Positions 16,494 to 25,431 of a DNA stretch of 64,000 nt are shown piece by piece (positions within the stretch are counted from its first letter, which is position 1; each line of letters starts with the position of its first letter). The translations under genes and the position numbers were made by a program. The notes under the pieces are model-generated. The model ran no database searches. It was not told where the DNA came from and saw only the letters and a program-made list of their open reading frames with translations. Source of the stretch: an uncultured beta proteobacterium (GTDB lineage Bacteria > Pseudomonadota > Gammaproteobacteria > Burkholderiales > SG8-41); NCBI GenBank assembly GCA_903889565.1, contig CAISYC010000068.1, positions 372,001-436,000 on the forward strand, written 5' to 3'.

Positions 16494-17735
16494 ATGTTCA
16501 GTTTTCAGCTTTCAGCCGAGCAGCAGGAGTTCAGGGACGCCGTGAAAGACTTCGTGACCAACGAAGTCAAGGCCGTTGCCAACCATCCCGACCGCCTGCA
16601 GGCGGAAGATCCGCATTTTGTGCCGGCAATACTCGAGCAGGCTTCGCAAATGGGCCTGCGCACGCTTGCGCTTTCAGAGGCGCGCGGCGGCGCCGGCGCC
16701 GATCATCTGACCGCCTGCGTGCTGGCTGAAGAACTGGCCGTGGGTGACATCGGTTTTGCCGCCACGCTGGCGCGCACCTCCGAACTCGGTCACGTGCTGT
16801 TCGACGAAGCGATGTCGGATGCGCAGCGCGCGCAGTTTCTGAAATCTTATGTCGAAGATGACAACTATCACCTCGCTTACGCCGGCAGCGATATCGAAGC
16901 CGACGACAGCGGCTGGAATTACCATCGCAGCGAAAAATCCGAAGTCGAGATTCCGGTCGTTGCAACCAAAGCCGGCAACGATCTCGTATTGAATGGCACG
17001 TATGCCTTCGTTGCCAATGCGCCGCTGGCGAAGCTGTTCGCGGTGCAGGTCAAGACCGATCCGAAAGCAACCGGTTTGACCGCTGCGGTCATTGTGCTGG
17101 TGCCCGCAGGCACTGCCGGCCTCACGATCAAGGAACCGGCCAAGGTCGAGACTGATGCTGACGGCGAACAATACTATCGCTGGTTTCACGGCACCGGTGG
17201 TTCGGTTACGTTCAAGGACGTCAAGGTGCCGGCCGCCAACGTGCTGGCCGGCCGCAGCCAGTTGTTCGGCGCGGCGGCGGCGAGCGGTCGCGGCAGCCCG
17301 CTGGTGCAGGCGCTGAACATCGGTCTCGGCCGCGCGGCTTACGAGTCGGCGATCGACTACGCGAAGATCCGCGTGCAGGGCGGTCTGCCGATCATCCAGC
17401 ATCAGGCGGTGGGCAATATCCTCGCCGAAATCGCGATCCGGCTCGAAACCTCGCGCAACCTGGTGTGGAAGGCGGCCTACGCGGCCGATCATGCCGGCGA
17501 ATACGCGGCCATTTCGGAACTGCCGCTGCAAATCATGGCCAAGGCCTACGTCTCGCATGCGGTGCACGAGGCCGCGCTGCTCGCCGCCGAGTGTTTCGGC
17601 GCGATGGGCGTGATGAAAGACATGCCGCAGCCGCACTATGTGCACCACGCGCTGGTGTTCGTGCATTCGGACACCAGCAACTCGACCGCCAAGCTGCGCG
17701 TGGCCGAGGCAATTGCCGATTTCAAGCGCGACTGA
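16494..17735 (+). CDS. acyl-CoA dehydrogenase family protein 1
   Basis: This 413-residue protein has the three-domain ACAD layout: an N-terminal helical domain (residues 1-120), a middle beta domain (VVATKAGNDLVLNGTYAFV) and the C-terminal helical domain (VQALNIGLGRAAYESAIDYAKIR). FAD-dependent ACADs introduce a 2,3 double bond in CoA esters. In a hand alignment of the C-terminal segment, the position of the usual catalytic Glu (YEGT) is occupied by Asp393 (HSDTS). A second ACAD follows 54 bp downstream, so a two-subunit enzyme or two successive oxidations are possible. Confidence 0.88.
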   Translation: MFSFQLSAEQQEFRDAVKDFVTNEVKAVANHPDRLQAEDPHFVPAILEQASQMGLRTLALSEARGGAGADHLTACVLAEELAVGDIGFAATLARTSELGHVLFDEAMSDAQRAQFLKSYVEDDNYHLAYAGSDIEADDSGWNYHRSEKSEVEIPVVATKAGNDLVLNGTYAFVANAPLAKLFAVQVKTDPKATGLTAAVIVLVPAGTAGLTIKEPAKVETDADGEQYYRWFHGTGGSVTFKDVKVPAANVLAGRSQLFGAAAASGRGSPLVQALNIGLGRAAYESAIDYAKIRVQGGLPIIQHQAVGNILAEIAIRLETSRNLVWKAAYAADHAGEYAAISELPLQIMAKAYVSHAVHEAALLAAECFGAMGVMKDMPQPHYVHHALVFVHSDTSNSTAKLRVAEAIADFKRD

Positions 17736-17789
17736 CCGCAGGCGGCGGAACGCGGTTCCGCGCGTGACAAACCATATTCAGGAGCAGTA

Positions 17790-18986
17790 ATGGATTTTTC
17801 GTTGACCGAAGAGCAACGCGCATGGCAGATGAAGGCGCGCGAGTTTGCCGCAAATGAGATCACCCCGATTTCGCTGGCGCGCGAGCAGATCGCCGACCCC
17901 AAGCACACCTGGGACTGGGAAATCATCAAGAAGGGTTCGAAGCAGGGCTTCCGCACGCTGGCGGTGCCGAAGGCGTGGGGCGGCCATGGTGCCGATTTCG
18001 TTTCGCAGGCGCTGGTGATGGCGGAACTGTCGCGCGCCGATTGCGCGATCGGCAAGGCCTTCAGCCAGAACTGGAAGTGGAGCCACCTGATTTCGATGGT
18101 GTGCAGCGACGACCAGAAAAAACGCTTCCTGACCAAATTCCTCGAAGACGATACCTTCGTCATGGGCAAGGGCATCACCGAGCCGAATGCCGGCGGCGAC
18201 AACCGCCTGCCGCCGCCTGATTTTCCCAAGTCCGGCTTCCGTCTGCGCGCCGAGCGCAAGGGCGACGAGTGGATACTCAACGGCGAGAAATGCTTCATCG
18301 CCAACGGCGGCGTCGGCAAGCTGTTCTTCCTCGACGCGCGCACTGATCCGAATGTCGGCATCAAGAACGGCACCACCATGTTCATGGTGCCGGCCGATAC
18401 GCCGGGCTTCCGCTTCGGCAAACAGTTCAACAAGTCGGGCTGGCGTTTTTACATGAACGCCGAGCTGATTTTTGAAAACGCGCGTGTGCCGGACGCCAAC
18501 CGCGTCGGTGAAGTCAACGGCGGCGTCAAGAAGGGCACCGACGACACCACCGGCGGCGATCTGTTCGGCGATCTCGAACTCGCCGCGCACGCGCTGGGCG
18601 TGTGCGATCACGCCTGCGACGCGGCGATGAAACACGTCAAGACCGCGATGAAGGGCGGCAAAACGCTCGCCAACCAGCAATGGGTGCAGTTGAAGCTCAA
18701 CCGCATGTACATGCTGACCGAAGCGCTGCGCTCCTTCGTCATGCGCATTGCGTGGGAACACGACGCCAAGGTGCACACCCAGAATCCGGGACTGGCGATG
18801 AACTTCTCCTGTGACACCATTCAGGACGTCACCCGCCTCGGGCTCGAAATCATGGGCAGCAGCAACGGCCGCATGAACGCGAGTGCGGACAAGCTGGCGC
18901 GCGACGCCATCATCTGGACCCACCTCGGCGGCGACTCGGTGCTGCGCATGCGTTACGCGCGTCGCATAATCGCTGCCTCCAAGTAA
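17790..18986 (+). CDS. acyl-CoA dehydrogenase family protein 2
   Basis: The 398-residue protein is an ACAD, with MDFSLTEEQRAWQ at the start, GKGITEPNAGGD in the middle (flavin/substrate loop) and a C-terminal MGSSNGRMN segment. By hand alignment the usual catalytic Glu site falls on Gly380 (HLGGDS), so the base must lie elsewhere or the subunit is inactive alone. AGGAGC precedes its ATG. The last codons are followed by a degenerate tandem copy of the same DNA (18987-19016). It is probably coexpressed with the first ACAD. Confidence 0.88.
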   Translation: MDFSLTEEQRAWQMKAREFAANEITPISLAREQIADPKHTWDWEIIKKGSKQGFRTLAVPKAWGGHGADFVSQALVMAELSRADCAIGKAFSQNWKWSHLISMVCSDDQKKRFLTKFLEDDTFVMGKGITEPNAGGDNRLPPPDFPKSGFRLRAERKGDEWILNGEKCFIANGGVGKLFFLDARTDPNVGIKNGTTMFMVPADTPGFRFGKQFNKSGWRFYMNAELIFENARVPDANRVGEVNGGVKKGTDDTTGGDLFGDLELAAHALGVCDHACDAAMKHVKTAMKGGKTLANQQWVQLKLNRMYMLTEALRSFVMRIAWEHDAKVHTQNPGLAMNFSCDTIQDVTRLGLEIMGSSNGRMNASADKLARDAIIWTHLGGDSVLRMRYARRIIAASK

Positions 18987-19016
18987 TACGCGACGCATCA
19001 TCGCCGCCCACAAGTA
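18954..19016 (+). repeat. imperfect tandem duplication of a gene end
   Basis: Bases 18954-18985, the last codons of the second ACAD gene, are repeated at 18987-19016. The copies share TACGCG at the start and AAGTA at the end; the last 24 bases differ at five positions and the second copy lacks 2 bp. The second copy lies outside the coding frame, so it looks like a decayed slippage duplication. Confidence 0.6.
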
Positions 19017-19058
19017 CACAACAACCGCCGCGGCCAGCGCGGCAGAGACGGGGGAGCA

Positions 19059-20114
19059 GTGCTGAAGATCGGGATTCTGCTGGGCGACGACATCGGGCCG
19101 GAAGTGGTGCCCGAGTGCGTCAAGGTGATGAAGGCGGCGGCGGCGAAAGCCGGGCTTGATGTGCACTGGCAGGATTTCCCGATCGGGCGCCGCGGCCACG
19201 AACTGCACGGCCACACCATGCCGCAGCAGACGGTCGATGGCCTGAAGGATTTCGACGGCTGGATCATGGGGCCGATCGGTCACGGCTCCTATCCGCGCAA
19301 CGATCCGACCTGGATCATGCCGCCGATGCGCAAGAAGTTTGACCAGTTCGCCAGCATCAAGCCGGTGAAGTCTTACGAGAACATCAAATCGATCCACAAG
19401 AATGTGGACATCGTGTTTCTGCGCGAGGTCACTGAGGGCATGCAGTCTTCGGACACGATCGTCGCCGGCAACGGCGAGTTCCGGCCCAACGATGAAATCT
19501 CGGTCGGCATGCGCGTGGTCACGCGCAAGGGCGCCAACCGAGTCGCACGCGAAGCCTTCGAAATTGCGCGCACGCGCAAGATGAAGCTCGTCACCGCGGT
19601 GCACAAGGAACCGGTTTACCGTCTGGTCTGCGGCATGTTCGCCGAAGAGTGTCGCAAGGTGGCGAAGGAGTTTCCGGACTGCAAATTCAATGAAGTGCTG
19701 GTCGATGGCTTTGCGATGAAAGTGGTAATGAACCCGCACCAGTTCGACGTTGTCGTCACCACCAACCAGTTCGGCGACATTCTCACCGATGAAGGCGCCG
19801 GTCTCGTCGGCGGTCTGGGGCTCGCACCCGGGCTGTGCGTCGGCGCCAACAACGCGATGGCGCAGGCGACGCACGGTTCTGCCCCCGACATCGCCGGCAA
19901 AAACATCGCCAATCCGTATGCGATGATCATGTCCGGCCAGATGCTGTTCGAGTGGCTGGGCCGCAAGCGCAACGATCCGAAGGCGGCGAAGGCTGCGCAG
20001 TTGATCGACGCCGCGGTCGATAAAGTGATTGCCGAAGCCAAACACCTGACCGGCGATCTTGGCGGCAAGGCCTCCACCTCGCAAATGGGCGACGCGATCG
20101 CTGCGGCGGTCTGA
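19059..20114 (+). CDS. isocitrate/isopropylmalate dehydrogenase family protein
   Basis: The 351-residue protein belongs to the beta-decarboxylating dehydrogenase family (Icd, LeuB, tartrate dehydrogenase). It has a GDDIGPEVV start, LREVTEGMQ, VTAVHKEPVYRL with the catalytic Lys region, NQFGDILTDEGAGLVGGLGLAPG with metal-binding Asp residues, and HGSAPDIAGKNIANP for NAD binding. It starts at GTG with GGGGAG ahead. The usual LeuB serine/arginine loop is altered (VTEGMQSSD), so the substrate is probably a different 2-hydroxy acid. It sits between the ACAD pair and a CoA-transferase, so a catabolic role is likely. Confidence 0.88.
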   Translation: MLKIGILLGDDIGPEVVPECVKVMKAAAAKAGLDVHWQDFPIGRRGHELHGHTMPQQTVDGLKDFDGWIMGPIGHGSYPRNDPTWIMPPMRKKFDQFASIKPVKSYENIKSIHKNVDIVFLREVTEGMQSSDTIVAGNGEFRPNDEISVGMRVVTRKGANRVAREAFEIARTRKMKLVTAVHKEPVYRLVCGMFAEECRKVAKEFPDCKFNEVLVDGFAMKVVMNPHQFDVVVTTNQFGDILTDEGAGLVGGLGLAPGLCVGANNAMAQATHGSAPDIAGKNIANPYAMIMSGQMLFEWLGRKRNDPKAAKAAQLIDAAVDKVIAEAKHLTGDLGGKASTSQMGDAIAAAV

Positions 20115-20270
20115 AAATCCGGGAGCGCCGCAGCGTGGTCTCGCTTCAAGCGGCGCCCGCAGTTCAAACCGCCGGCCTGGGCATATACTTCGCCGTGTGT
20201 ATTTGAAACCAAAACGGCGATGCAGTGACGGCCGGCGCCGCTGGCGCACTGATGGAGGCGGCGCGAGTTA

Positions 20271-21461
20271 ATGGAAGAATCGGGAAACAACCTGCCGCTC
20301 GCCGGAGTGCGCGTGCTCGATCTTACGCAGGTCGTGGCGGGCCCCTACTGCACAATGATGCTTGCCGACATGGGCGCCGAGATCGTCAAGATCGAGCGCC
20401 CGGGGTACGGCGACGACTTGCGCCGTACTGTGCCTTACAAGGGGCGCGAAGGGCATGAGGATTATTTCAACGCGCTCAACCGCTCGAAAAAAAGCGTCAC
20501 ACTCGATTTGAAGGAAGCGCAGCAGCGCGACATCGCTCTGCGGCTGGCTGAACGCGCCGACGTCATGGTGGAGAATTTTTCGCCCGGTGTGGTAACACGC
20601 CTCGGACTCGATTGGGATGTCGTGCGCCAGCGCAATGCTCGGCTTGTCTTTTGCTCGCTCTCGGGCTTCGGTCAAAGCGGTCCATACTGCAATCGTCCTG
20701 CACTTGATCCGATCATCCAGGCTGTCACCGGCATCATGAGCGTGACCGGGCTGCCCGACGGCGAGCCGACGATGATAGGCGCGCCGGTGGCAGACGTTAT
20801 CGCAGGCATGTTCGCCGCCTATGCGATCGTCAACGCGCTGCGTCTGGTAACTGCTGATGGCGGCGGTCAGTACATTGACCTTAGCATGCAGGATGCAATG
20901 CTTGCGTCGATCGGTACGCGCATGGGCGAAACCCTGCAGGCCGGCATCGCCCCCGGGAGGCTCGGCAACGGCAACCCGCTGCGCGTGCCCGCCAATACCT
21001 ATCGTAGTGCGGACGATCGGTACATAGCAATGATGGTGCACGACCAGGCGCAGTGGAAACCGTTTTGCGAGGCGCTGGAGCGCGTCGAGTGGATCGACCA
21101 TCCGCAGTTTCGCACGATGGCATTGCGCGTGCAGAATCGCAAGGCGATTGATGCGGAAGTGGCGCGGCGAATTGGTGAACACGACGCCGTGTACTGGCGC
21201 CGGAGGTTCGAACATTTCAGCGTTCCTCATGCGCTGGTCAATAACTACGCTCAAGCGCTTGAGGATCCGCAAGTCGCGCACCGCGGTCTGGTGCGTGAAC
21301 TCGAGCATGCTGTTTCAGGTACGATCCGAGTGGTCGGCCCGCCTTGGGCGATGTCGGCGACGAAAAGCTGGTTGGCCGCGCCGCCTCAGCTTGGCGAGCA
21401 TACTGCGGAAGTACTGAAGGATTGGCTCGGGATTGAATGGGCGGGCAAAGATCCGGTATGA
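20271..21461 (+). CDS. class III (CaiB/BaiF) CoA-transferase
   Basis: The 396-residue protein shows GVRVLDLTQVVAGPYCTMMLADMGAEIVK at the N-terminus, FNALNRSKKSVTLDL, and a likely catalytic Asp at D146 (ALDPIIQ). Family III CoA-transferases move CoA between carboxylic acids via an aspartyl-CoA anhydride. The gene lies 156 bp after the dehydrogenase and overlaps the next (broken) Bug gene as ATGA, so the receptor and transferase were once coupled; presumably the imported acid was activated by this enzyme. Confidence 0.92.
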   Translation: MEESGNNLPLAGVRVLDLTQVVAGPYCTMMLADMGAEIVKIERPGYGDDLRRTVPYKGREGHEDYFNALNRSKKSVTLDLKEAQQRDIALRLAERADVMVENFSPGVVTRLGLDWDVVRQRNARLVFCSLSGFGQSGPYCNRPALDPIIQAVTGIMSVTGLPDGEPTMIGAPVADVIAGMFAAYAIVNALRLVTADGGGQYIDLSMQDAMLASIGTRMGETLQAGIAPGRLGNGNPLRVPANTYRSADDRYIAMMVHDQAQWKPFCEALERVEWIDHPQFRTMALRVQNRKAIDAEVARRIGEHDAVYWRRRFEHFSVPHALVNNYAQALEDPQVAHRGLVRELEHAVSGTIRVVGPPWAMSATKSWLAAPPQLGEHTAEVLKDWLGIEWAGKDPV

Positions 21462-22417
21462 AAAAATCGTGCGTAATGGCAGTGGTGCTGGCTGGGTTTG
21501 TCGCGATAGCGGTCGCGCAAGATTATCCGGTCAAGCCGGTGCGCGTCGTGGTCGCGGCTGCACCCGGCGGCGGCACCGATTTCGTCGCGCGGGTTATGAA
21601 CGTGCAGTTGAATGAGCGATTTGGCCAGCCGGTGGTGATCGACAATCGCGGTGGCGCCGGCGGCACAGTCGGCACCGACATTGTCGCGAAGGCGCTGCCG
21701 GACGGCTATACGATCCTCATGGTGTTCGTCAATTTTGCGATCCAGCCGAGCTTGTACGCGAAACTGCCTTACGATTCGGCGCGCGATTTTTCGCCGCTGT
21801 CGACACTGGCGACGACGCCACTCGTGCTTGTCGTGCAGCCGCAATTCGCGGCGAAATCGGTGCGCGAACTGATTGCGCTGGCGAAGGCGCCGGGCAGCCG
21901 GCTGAATTACGCCGCGCCGGGCGTCGGTTCGCTCGGTCATCTGGCCGGCGAGCTGTTCAAGAACATGACGGGCGCCGAGATGGTGCATATCGCCTATAAA
22001 GGCGGCGGCCCTGCGATCGCTGCCGTCATGGCGGGCGAGGTGCAGGCGTATTTCTCGACCATGCCGGCCGCGCTCACGCAGGTCAAGGCGGGGCGCCTGC
22101 GCGCGCTGGGCGTGACGAGCCTTGCGCGGGTTGCGACCTAACCGAGCATTCCGACCATCGCCGAATCCGGCGTGCCCGGCTACGACGTCACCGGCTGGTT
22201 CGGTGCGCTGGCGCCGGCGAACACGCCGCGCGATGTGGTGACGCGTCTGAATCGCGCCATCGTTGCGGCGCTCGCCGTGCCGGAAATTCGCGAGCATATG
22301 GCGGGCGAGGGTCTCGAGCCTTCGGCAAGCACGCCCGAGCAATTTGCAGCCATCATCAAAGCCGACATCGCCAAATGGCAGCGCGTGATCCGCGCGGCCA
22401 ACATCAAACCCGACTGA
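21458..22417 (+). pseudogene. Bug/TctC-family receptor broken by an in-frame stop
   Basis: The reading starts with a signal peptide (KKSCVMAVVLAGFVAIAVAQ) and runs through DYPVKPVRVVVAAAPGGGTD, NRGGAGGTVGTD and AYKGGGPAIAAV. It then stops at a TAA at 22139-22141. The same frame continues at once with PSIPTIAESGVPGYDVTGW and ends at IKPD, a complete Bug C-terminus. Related genes here have a residue such as Leu at that point, so one base change explains the stop. No frameshift or other damage is visible. It could be a recent nonsense mutation, a readthrough case or a sequence error. Confidence 0.88.
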
Positions 22418-22431
22418 ACGGAGAAACTGGA

Positions 22432-23199
22432 ATGGGTGAAGCCGTACTGTACGAAGTCAAAGACCACGTTGCGTTGATCACGCTCAACCGGCCGCAGGCG
22501 AAAAACGCGTTAAACCGCGCGATGAGGAAGGAACTGCAGCTTGCCTACACTGAAGTCAAACACAATCGCGACGTGTGGGTGGCGATACTCACCGGCAACG
22601 GTGACGTGTTTTGCGCCGGCAAGGACCTGTTCGAAAAAAACGCGCCGGAGGACGAAGATGGCAGCGTGATGTCGAACGACGAACTCTACATTTTTCAGCG
22701 GAACATCTACAAGCCGATTATTCTCGCCATCAACGGGCCCTGTCTCGCGCAGGGGGGCGGCTTTGCGCTGAATGCCGACATTCTGATCATGTCGGAGCGC
22801 GCTTCCCTCGGCTGGCCACAGGTCAAGCGTGGAATTTCATCGGTCAGCGGACCGACCCTGCTGCCGCACGCGATTCCATGGAATCAGGCGATGGGTTACC
22901 TGATGCGCGGCAAATTCATTCCCGCGGCAGAGTGCCACAAGCTCGGTATCGCCAATGACGTAGTCGCACACGACGAATTGCTTACCACCGCATACCGCTG
23001 GGCCGCTGAAATTATGGAGAATGCGCCGCTTGCGGTGCACGCCATCAAGGAAGCCGCGCGCCGCGGGCAGGAGATTCCGTTCGACAAGCGGGCCTTTCTG
23101 GCGCGCGACGTCGCCGATCGCGTGTTGCTGAGCGAGGATTCGCGCGAGGGCGTGCGCGCGTTCAAGGAAAAACGCAAACCCATCTGGCAGGCGCGTTGA
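22432..23199 (+). CDS. crotonase-superfamily (enoyl-CoA hydratase-like) protein with altered active site
   Basis: The 255-residue protein has the crotonase layout with both oxyanion-hole segments: VFCAGKDL near residue 61 and GPCLAQGGGFAL at 102-113. By hand alignment with mitochondrial enoyl-CoA hydratase, the catalytic Glu144 falls on Gly110 and Glu164 on Gln130 (GWPQVKRG). Both acid/base residues of a true hydratase are missing. It may be an isomerase, a hydrolase or a lyase of the superfamily. GGAG precedes the ATG, which lies 14 bp after the broken receptor. Confidence 0.88.
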   Translation: MGEAVLYEVKDHVALITLNRPQAKNALNRAMRKELQLAYTEVKHNRDVWVAILTGNGDVFCAGKDLFEKNAPEDEDGSVMSNDELYIFQRNIYKPIILAINGPCLAQGGGFALNADILIMSERASLGWPQVKRGISSVSGPTLLPHAIPWNQAMGYLMRGKFIPAAECHKLGIANDVVAHDELLTTAYRWAAEIMENAPLAVHAIKEAARRGQEIPFDKRAFLARDVADRVLLSEDSREGVRAFKEKRKPIWQAR

Positions 23200-23262
23200 A
23201 CGCCTGCGCGTTGCTAGGTGCGGAATAACTGAATATCTGGCTCGCGGCGCGAGAAATCCGTC

Positions 23263-23781
23263 ATGCAGGCTTCAGTCGAATGGTCGGAACAGGTTCACCG
23301 CGTGCTGCGCGCGCAGCAGGTGCGCCAGATCGGCTATGTGCCGGACTCCGGTCTCAAGCGCCTGATCGAACTCGCGCGCGCCGACAAACAAATCAAGGCA
23401 GTGCCGCTGACTACCGAGGAAGAGGGCGTGGCGCTCGCCACCGGCGCGTGGCTGGGCGGCGAGAAGTGCGCGCTCCTGATGCAATCGAGCGGCGTCGGCA
23501 ATTGCATCAACATGCTTGGCATGGCGATCGAATGCCGCATTCCGCTGCTGATGATCGTTACCATGCGCGGCCAGTGGGGCGAGTTCAACCCGTGGCAGCT
23601 GCCGATGGCACAGGCGGTCGATACGGTGCTTGCCGCAGTCGGTGTCATCGTGCAAAAAGTCGATGCGGCAGACGATATTGCCGAAACCGTTGCTGCTGCC
23701 GGCAAACTGGCTTTCAATACCAACCGCGTCGTCGCCGTCACCATTGCGCAGCGCGCGATCGGCACCAAGGCCTTCAAATGA
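23263..23781 (+). CDS. ThDP-dependent 2-oxoacid decarboxylase, alpha (PYR-domain) subunit
   Basis: The 172-residue protein matches the separate PYR-domain subunits of sulfopyruvate/phosphonopyruvate decarboxylases. TTEEEGVALATGA near residue 51 holds the conserved Glu that activates thiamine diphosphate, and MQSSGVGNCINML follows. The partner carrying the ThDP-binding domain overlaps it by 4 bp. Together they would decarboxylate a 2-oxo acid. Neither sulfonate nor phosphonate genes are near, so the substrate is more likely a plain 2-oxo acid of this cluster. Confidence 0.87.
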   Translation: MQASVEWSEQVHRVLRAQQVRQIGYVPDSGLKRLIELARADKQIKAVPLTTEEEGVALATGAWLGGEKCALLMQSSGVGNCINMLGMAIECRIPLLMIVTMRGQWGEFNPWQLPMAQAVDTVLAAVGVIVQKVDAADDIAETVAAAGKLAFNTNRVVAVTIAQRAIGTKAFK

Positions 23782-24371
23782 GCGCGCGCAAAAAAGCGTC
23801 TCTACTCGACCGGCGCAAAGTCGTCGCGCAGATCCTCGCGTCGCGCGGCGATGCGCTGGTGGTGACCGGGCTCGGCGCGCCGACCTGGGATGCGGCAGCG
23901 GCGGGCGACTGCGCGCTGAATTTTTATACCTGGGGCGGCATGGGTTGCGCGGCCATGGTCGGCCTCGGGCTGGCGCTCGCGCAGCCCAAACGCCGCGTCA
24001 TTGTCATCACCGGCGATGGTGAAATGTTGATGGCGCTTGGCGCGCTGGCGACCATCGCGGCGCAGCAGCCGCGCAATCTCTCGATCGTCGTCATGGATAA
24101 CGAGCACTACGGCGAAACCGGCATGCAGGTGACGCACACCGGGCTCGGCACCGGCATCGCCGGCATGGCCAAGGCCGCAGGCTTTCGCGCGACCCAAACC
24201 GTTTACACCATGGCGGAACTCAAAACCTGGATTCCGAAAATTTACGGTGCGGGGCCGGTATTCGTCGATGCCAAGGTGACAACCGAACGTGCTGCCCTGG
24301 TGCTGCCGGCGCGCGACGGCACGGTGCTCAAGCTGCGTTTTCGCGAGGCTTTGCTCGGCAAGAATGCTTGA
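23778..24371 (+). CDS. ThDP-dependent 2-oxoacid decarboxylase, beta (PP-domain) subunit
   Basis: The 197-residue protein holds the ThDP-binding motif GDGEMLM ending 24 residues later at DNEHYGETG, and an earlier WGGMGCAAMVGLGLAL. It is the size of the PP-domain half of split decarboxylases such as ComE. The start overlaps the alpha-subunit stop as ATGA, so the two are made in a set ratio. Its stop overlaps the next Bug gene by 8 bp. Confidence 0.88.
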   Translation: MSARKKASLLDRRKVVAQILASRGDALVVTGLGAPTWDAAAAGDCALNFYTWGGMGCAAMVGLGLALAQPKRRVIVITGDGEMLMALGALATIAAQQPRNLSIVVMDNEHYGETGMQVTHTGLGTGIAGMAKAAGFRATQTVYTMAELKTWIPKIYGAGPVFVDAKVTTERAALVLPARDGTVLKLRFREALLGKNA

Positions 24372-25431
24372 GCAACTTGTCGCCCTGAAGGAGCAGCGCG
24401 CATTCCGGATCGGCCGTATACGGCATCCCGGAATACCCTGCGCGCCTTTCGGGCTGCGGATTCTGCATGGTTTTGGCCGCGGGGTCATTGCAATCGCGAT
24501 TGCCGGCGCGGGGCCGGCGCATGCGCAACCGAACTATCCCGTCAAAACCGTGCGTGTGATCGTGCCCTATCCGCCGGGCGGCGGTAACGACATCATCGCG
24601 CGCGCGGTCGCCGACGATCTGTCGCGCCGCACCGGGCAGACGTTTTTCATCGACAATCGCGCCGGGGCCAGCACCATCATCGGCAGCGAATTGGCGGCCA
24701 GGGCGACCGCTGACGGTTACAACCTGTTTGTGTCGAGTCAGACCTCGCTGTCCATCGTGCCCAATCTCAAGCGCAGCGTGCCCTACGATCCGGTGCATGA
24801 TTTCGATCCGGTGTCGATGCTTGCGACGCAACCCTATCTGCTGGTGGTCCATCCGTCGCTGCCGGTGAACACGGTGCGTCAACTGATCGCGCTGGCGAAA
24901 GCGAAGCCGGGCCAGCTGGCTTTCGGTTCGCCGTCGATCGGCACCGGCGGCCATTTGTCGGCGGAAATGTTTCGCCTCGCCGCCGGTATCGACATGCTGC
25001 ATGTGCCGTACAAAGGCGGCGCGCAGGCGGCGACCGAAGTCATCGGCGGGCATGTCTCGCTGATGTTCGCGACCTTCAGCTCCGTGCATCCCTTCGTCGT
25101 CAGCGGCCGCCTGCGCGGCATCGCGGTGACTTCAGCGCAGCGCTCGCCGGCGCTGCCGCAGGTGCCGACCATCGCCGAGAGCGGCGTGCCGGGCTTTCAG
25201 ACCGTGCAATGGATCGCGATGTCGGCGCCGCGCGGCACGCCGAAATTTGCAATCGACCGCCTCAACGCCGAAATCGCCGCCGGCGTCAAATCGCCGGAAC
25301 TGCGCGAGCGCCTTGCCGGACAGGGCTACGAACCCGAGCCGTCCACGCCGCAGCAACTGGGCGCAACCATCAGGGCCGAATTTGCGCGATTCGGCAAACT
25401 GATCAAGACGATTGGTCTTAAAGACGAGTAG
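24364..25431 (+). CDS. Bug/TctC-family tripartite tricarboxylate receptor with long N-terminus
   Basis: Bug marks are complete: NYPVKTVRVIVPYPPGGGNDI, NRAGASTIIG, ADGYNLF, VPYDPVHDFDPV and HVPYKGGAQAATEV. The start is uncertain. ATG 24364 overlaps the preceding gene and gives about 30 residues before a signal-like core (GVIAIAIAGAGPAHAQ); an internal GTG start would give a more normal leader. It follows the decarboxylase subunits in the same operon, so the cluster ends with an intact receptor while its other receptor is broken. Confidence 0.88.
   Translation: MLEQLVALKEQRAFRIGRIRHPGIPCAPFGLRILHGFGRGVIAIAIAGAGPAHAQPNYPVKTVRVIVPYPPGGGNDIIARAVADDLSRRTGQTFFIDNRAGASTIIGSELAARATADGYNLFVSSQTSLSIVPNLKRSVPYDPVHDFDPVSMLATQPYLLVVHPSLPVNTVRQLIALAKAKPGQLAFGSPSIGTGGHLSAEMFRLAAGIDMLHVPYKGGAQAATEVIGGHVSLMFATFSSVHPFVVSGRLRGIAVTSAQRSPALPQVPTIAESGVPGFQTVQWIAMSAPRGTPKFAIDRLNAEIAAGVKSPELRERLAGQGYEPEPSTPQQLGATIRAEFARFGKLIKTIGLKDE

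Noticed and set aside
17778-20249. An open minus-strand frame of 823 codons across the ACAD and dehydrogenase genes
   Set aside because: It is antisense to two well-supported genes, has a biased Arg/His/Ala-rich composition and no domain pattern; it comes from the codon bias of the plus strand.
23263-24371. Coenzyme M or phosphonate pathway from the ComDE-like decarboxylase
   Set aside because: No other sulfonate, phosphonate or CoM gene is nearby; only the subunit form is alike.
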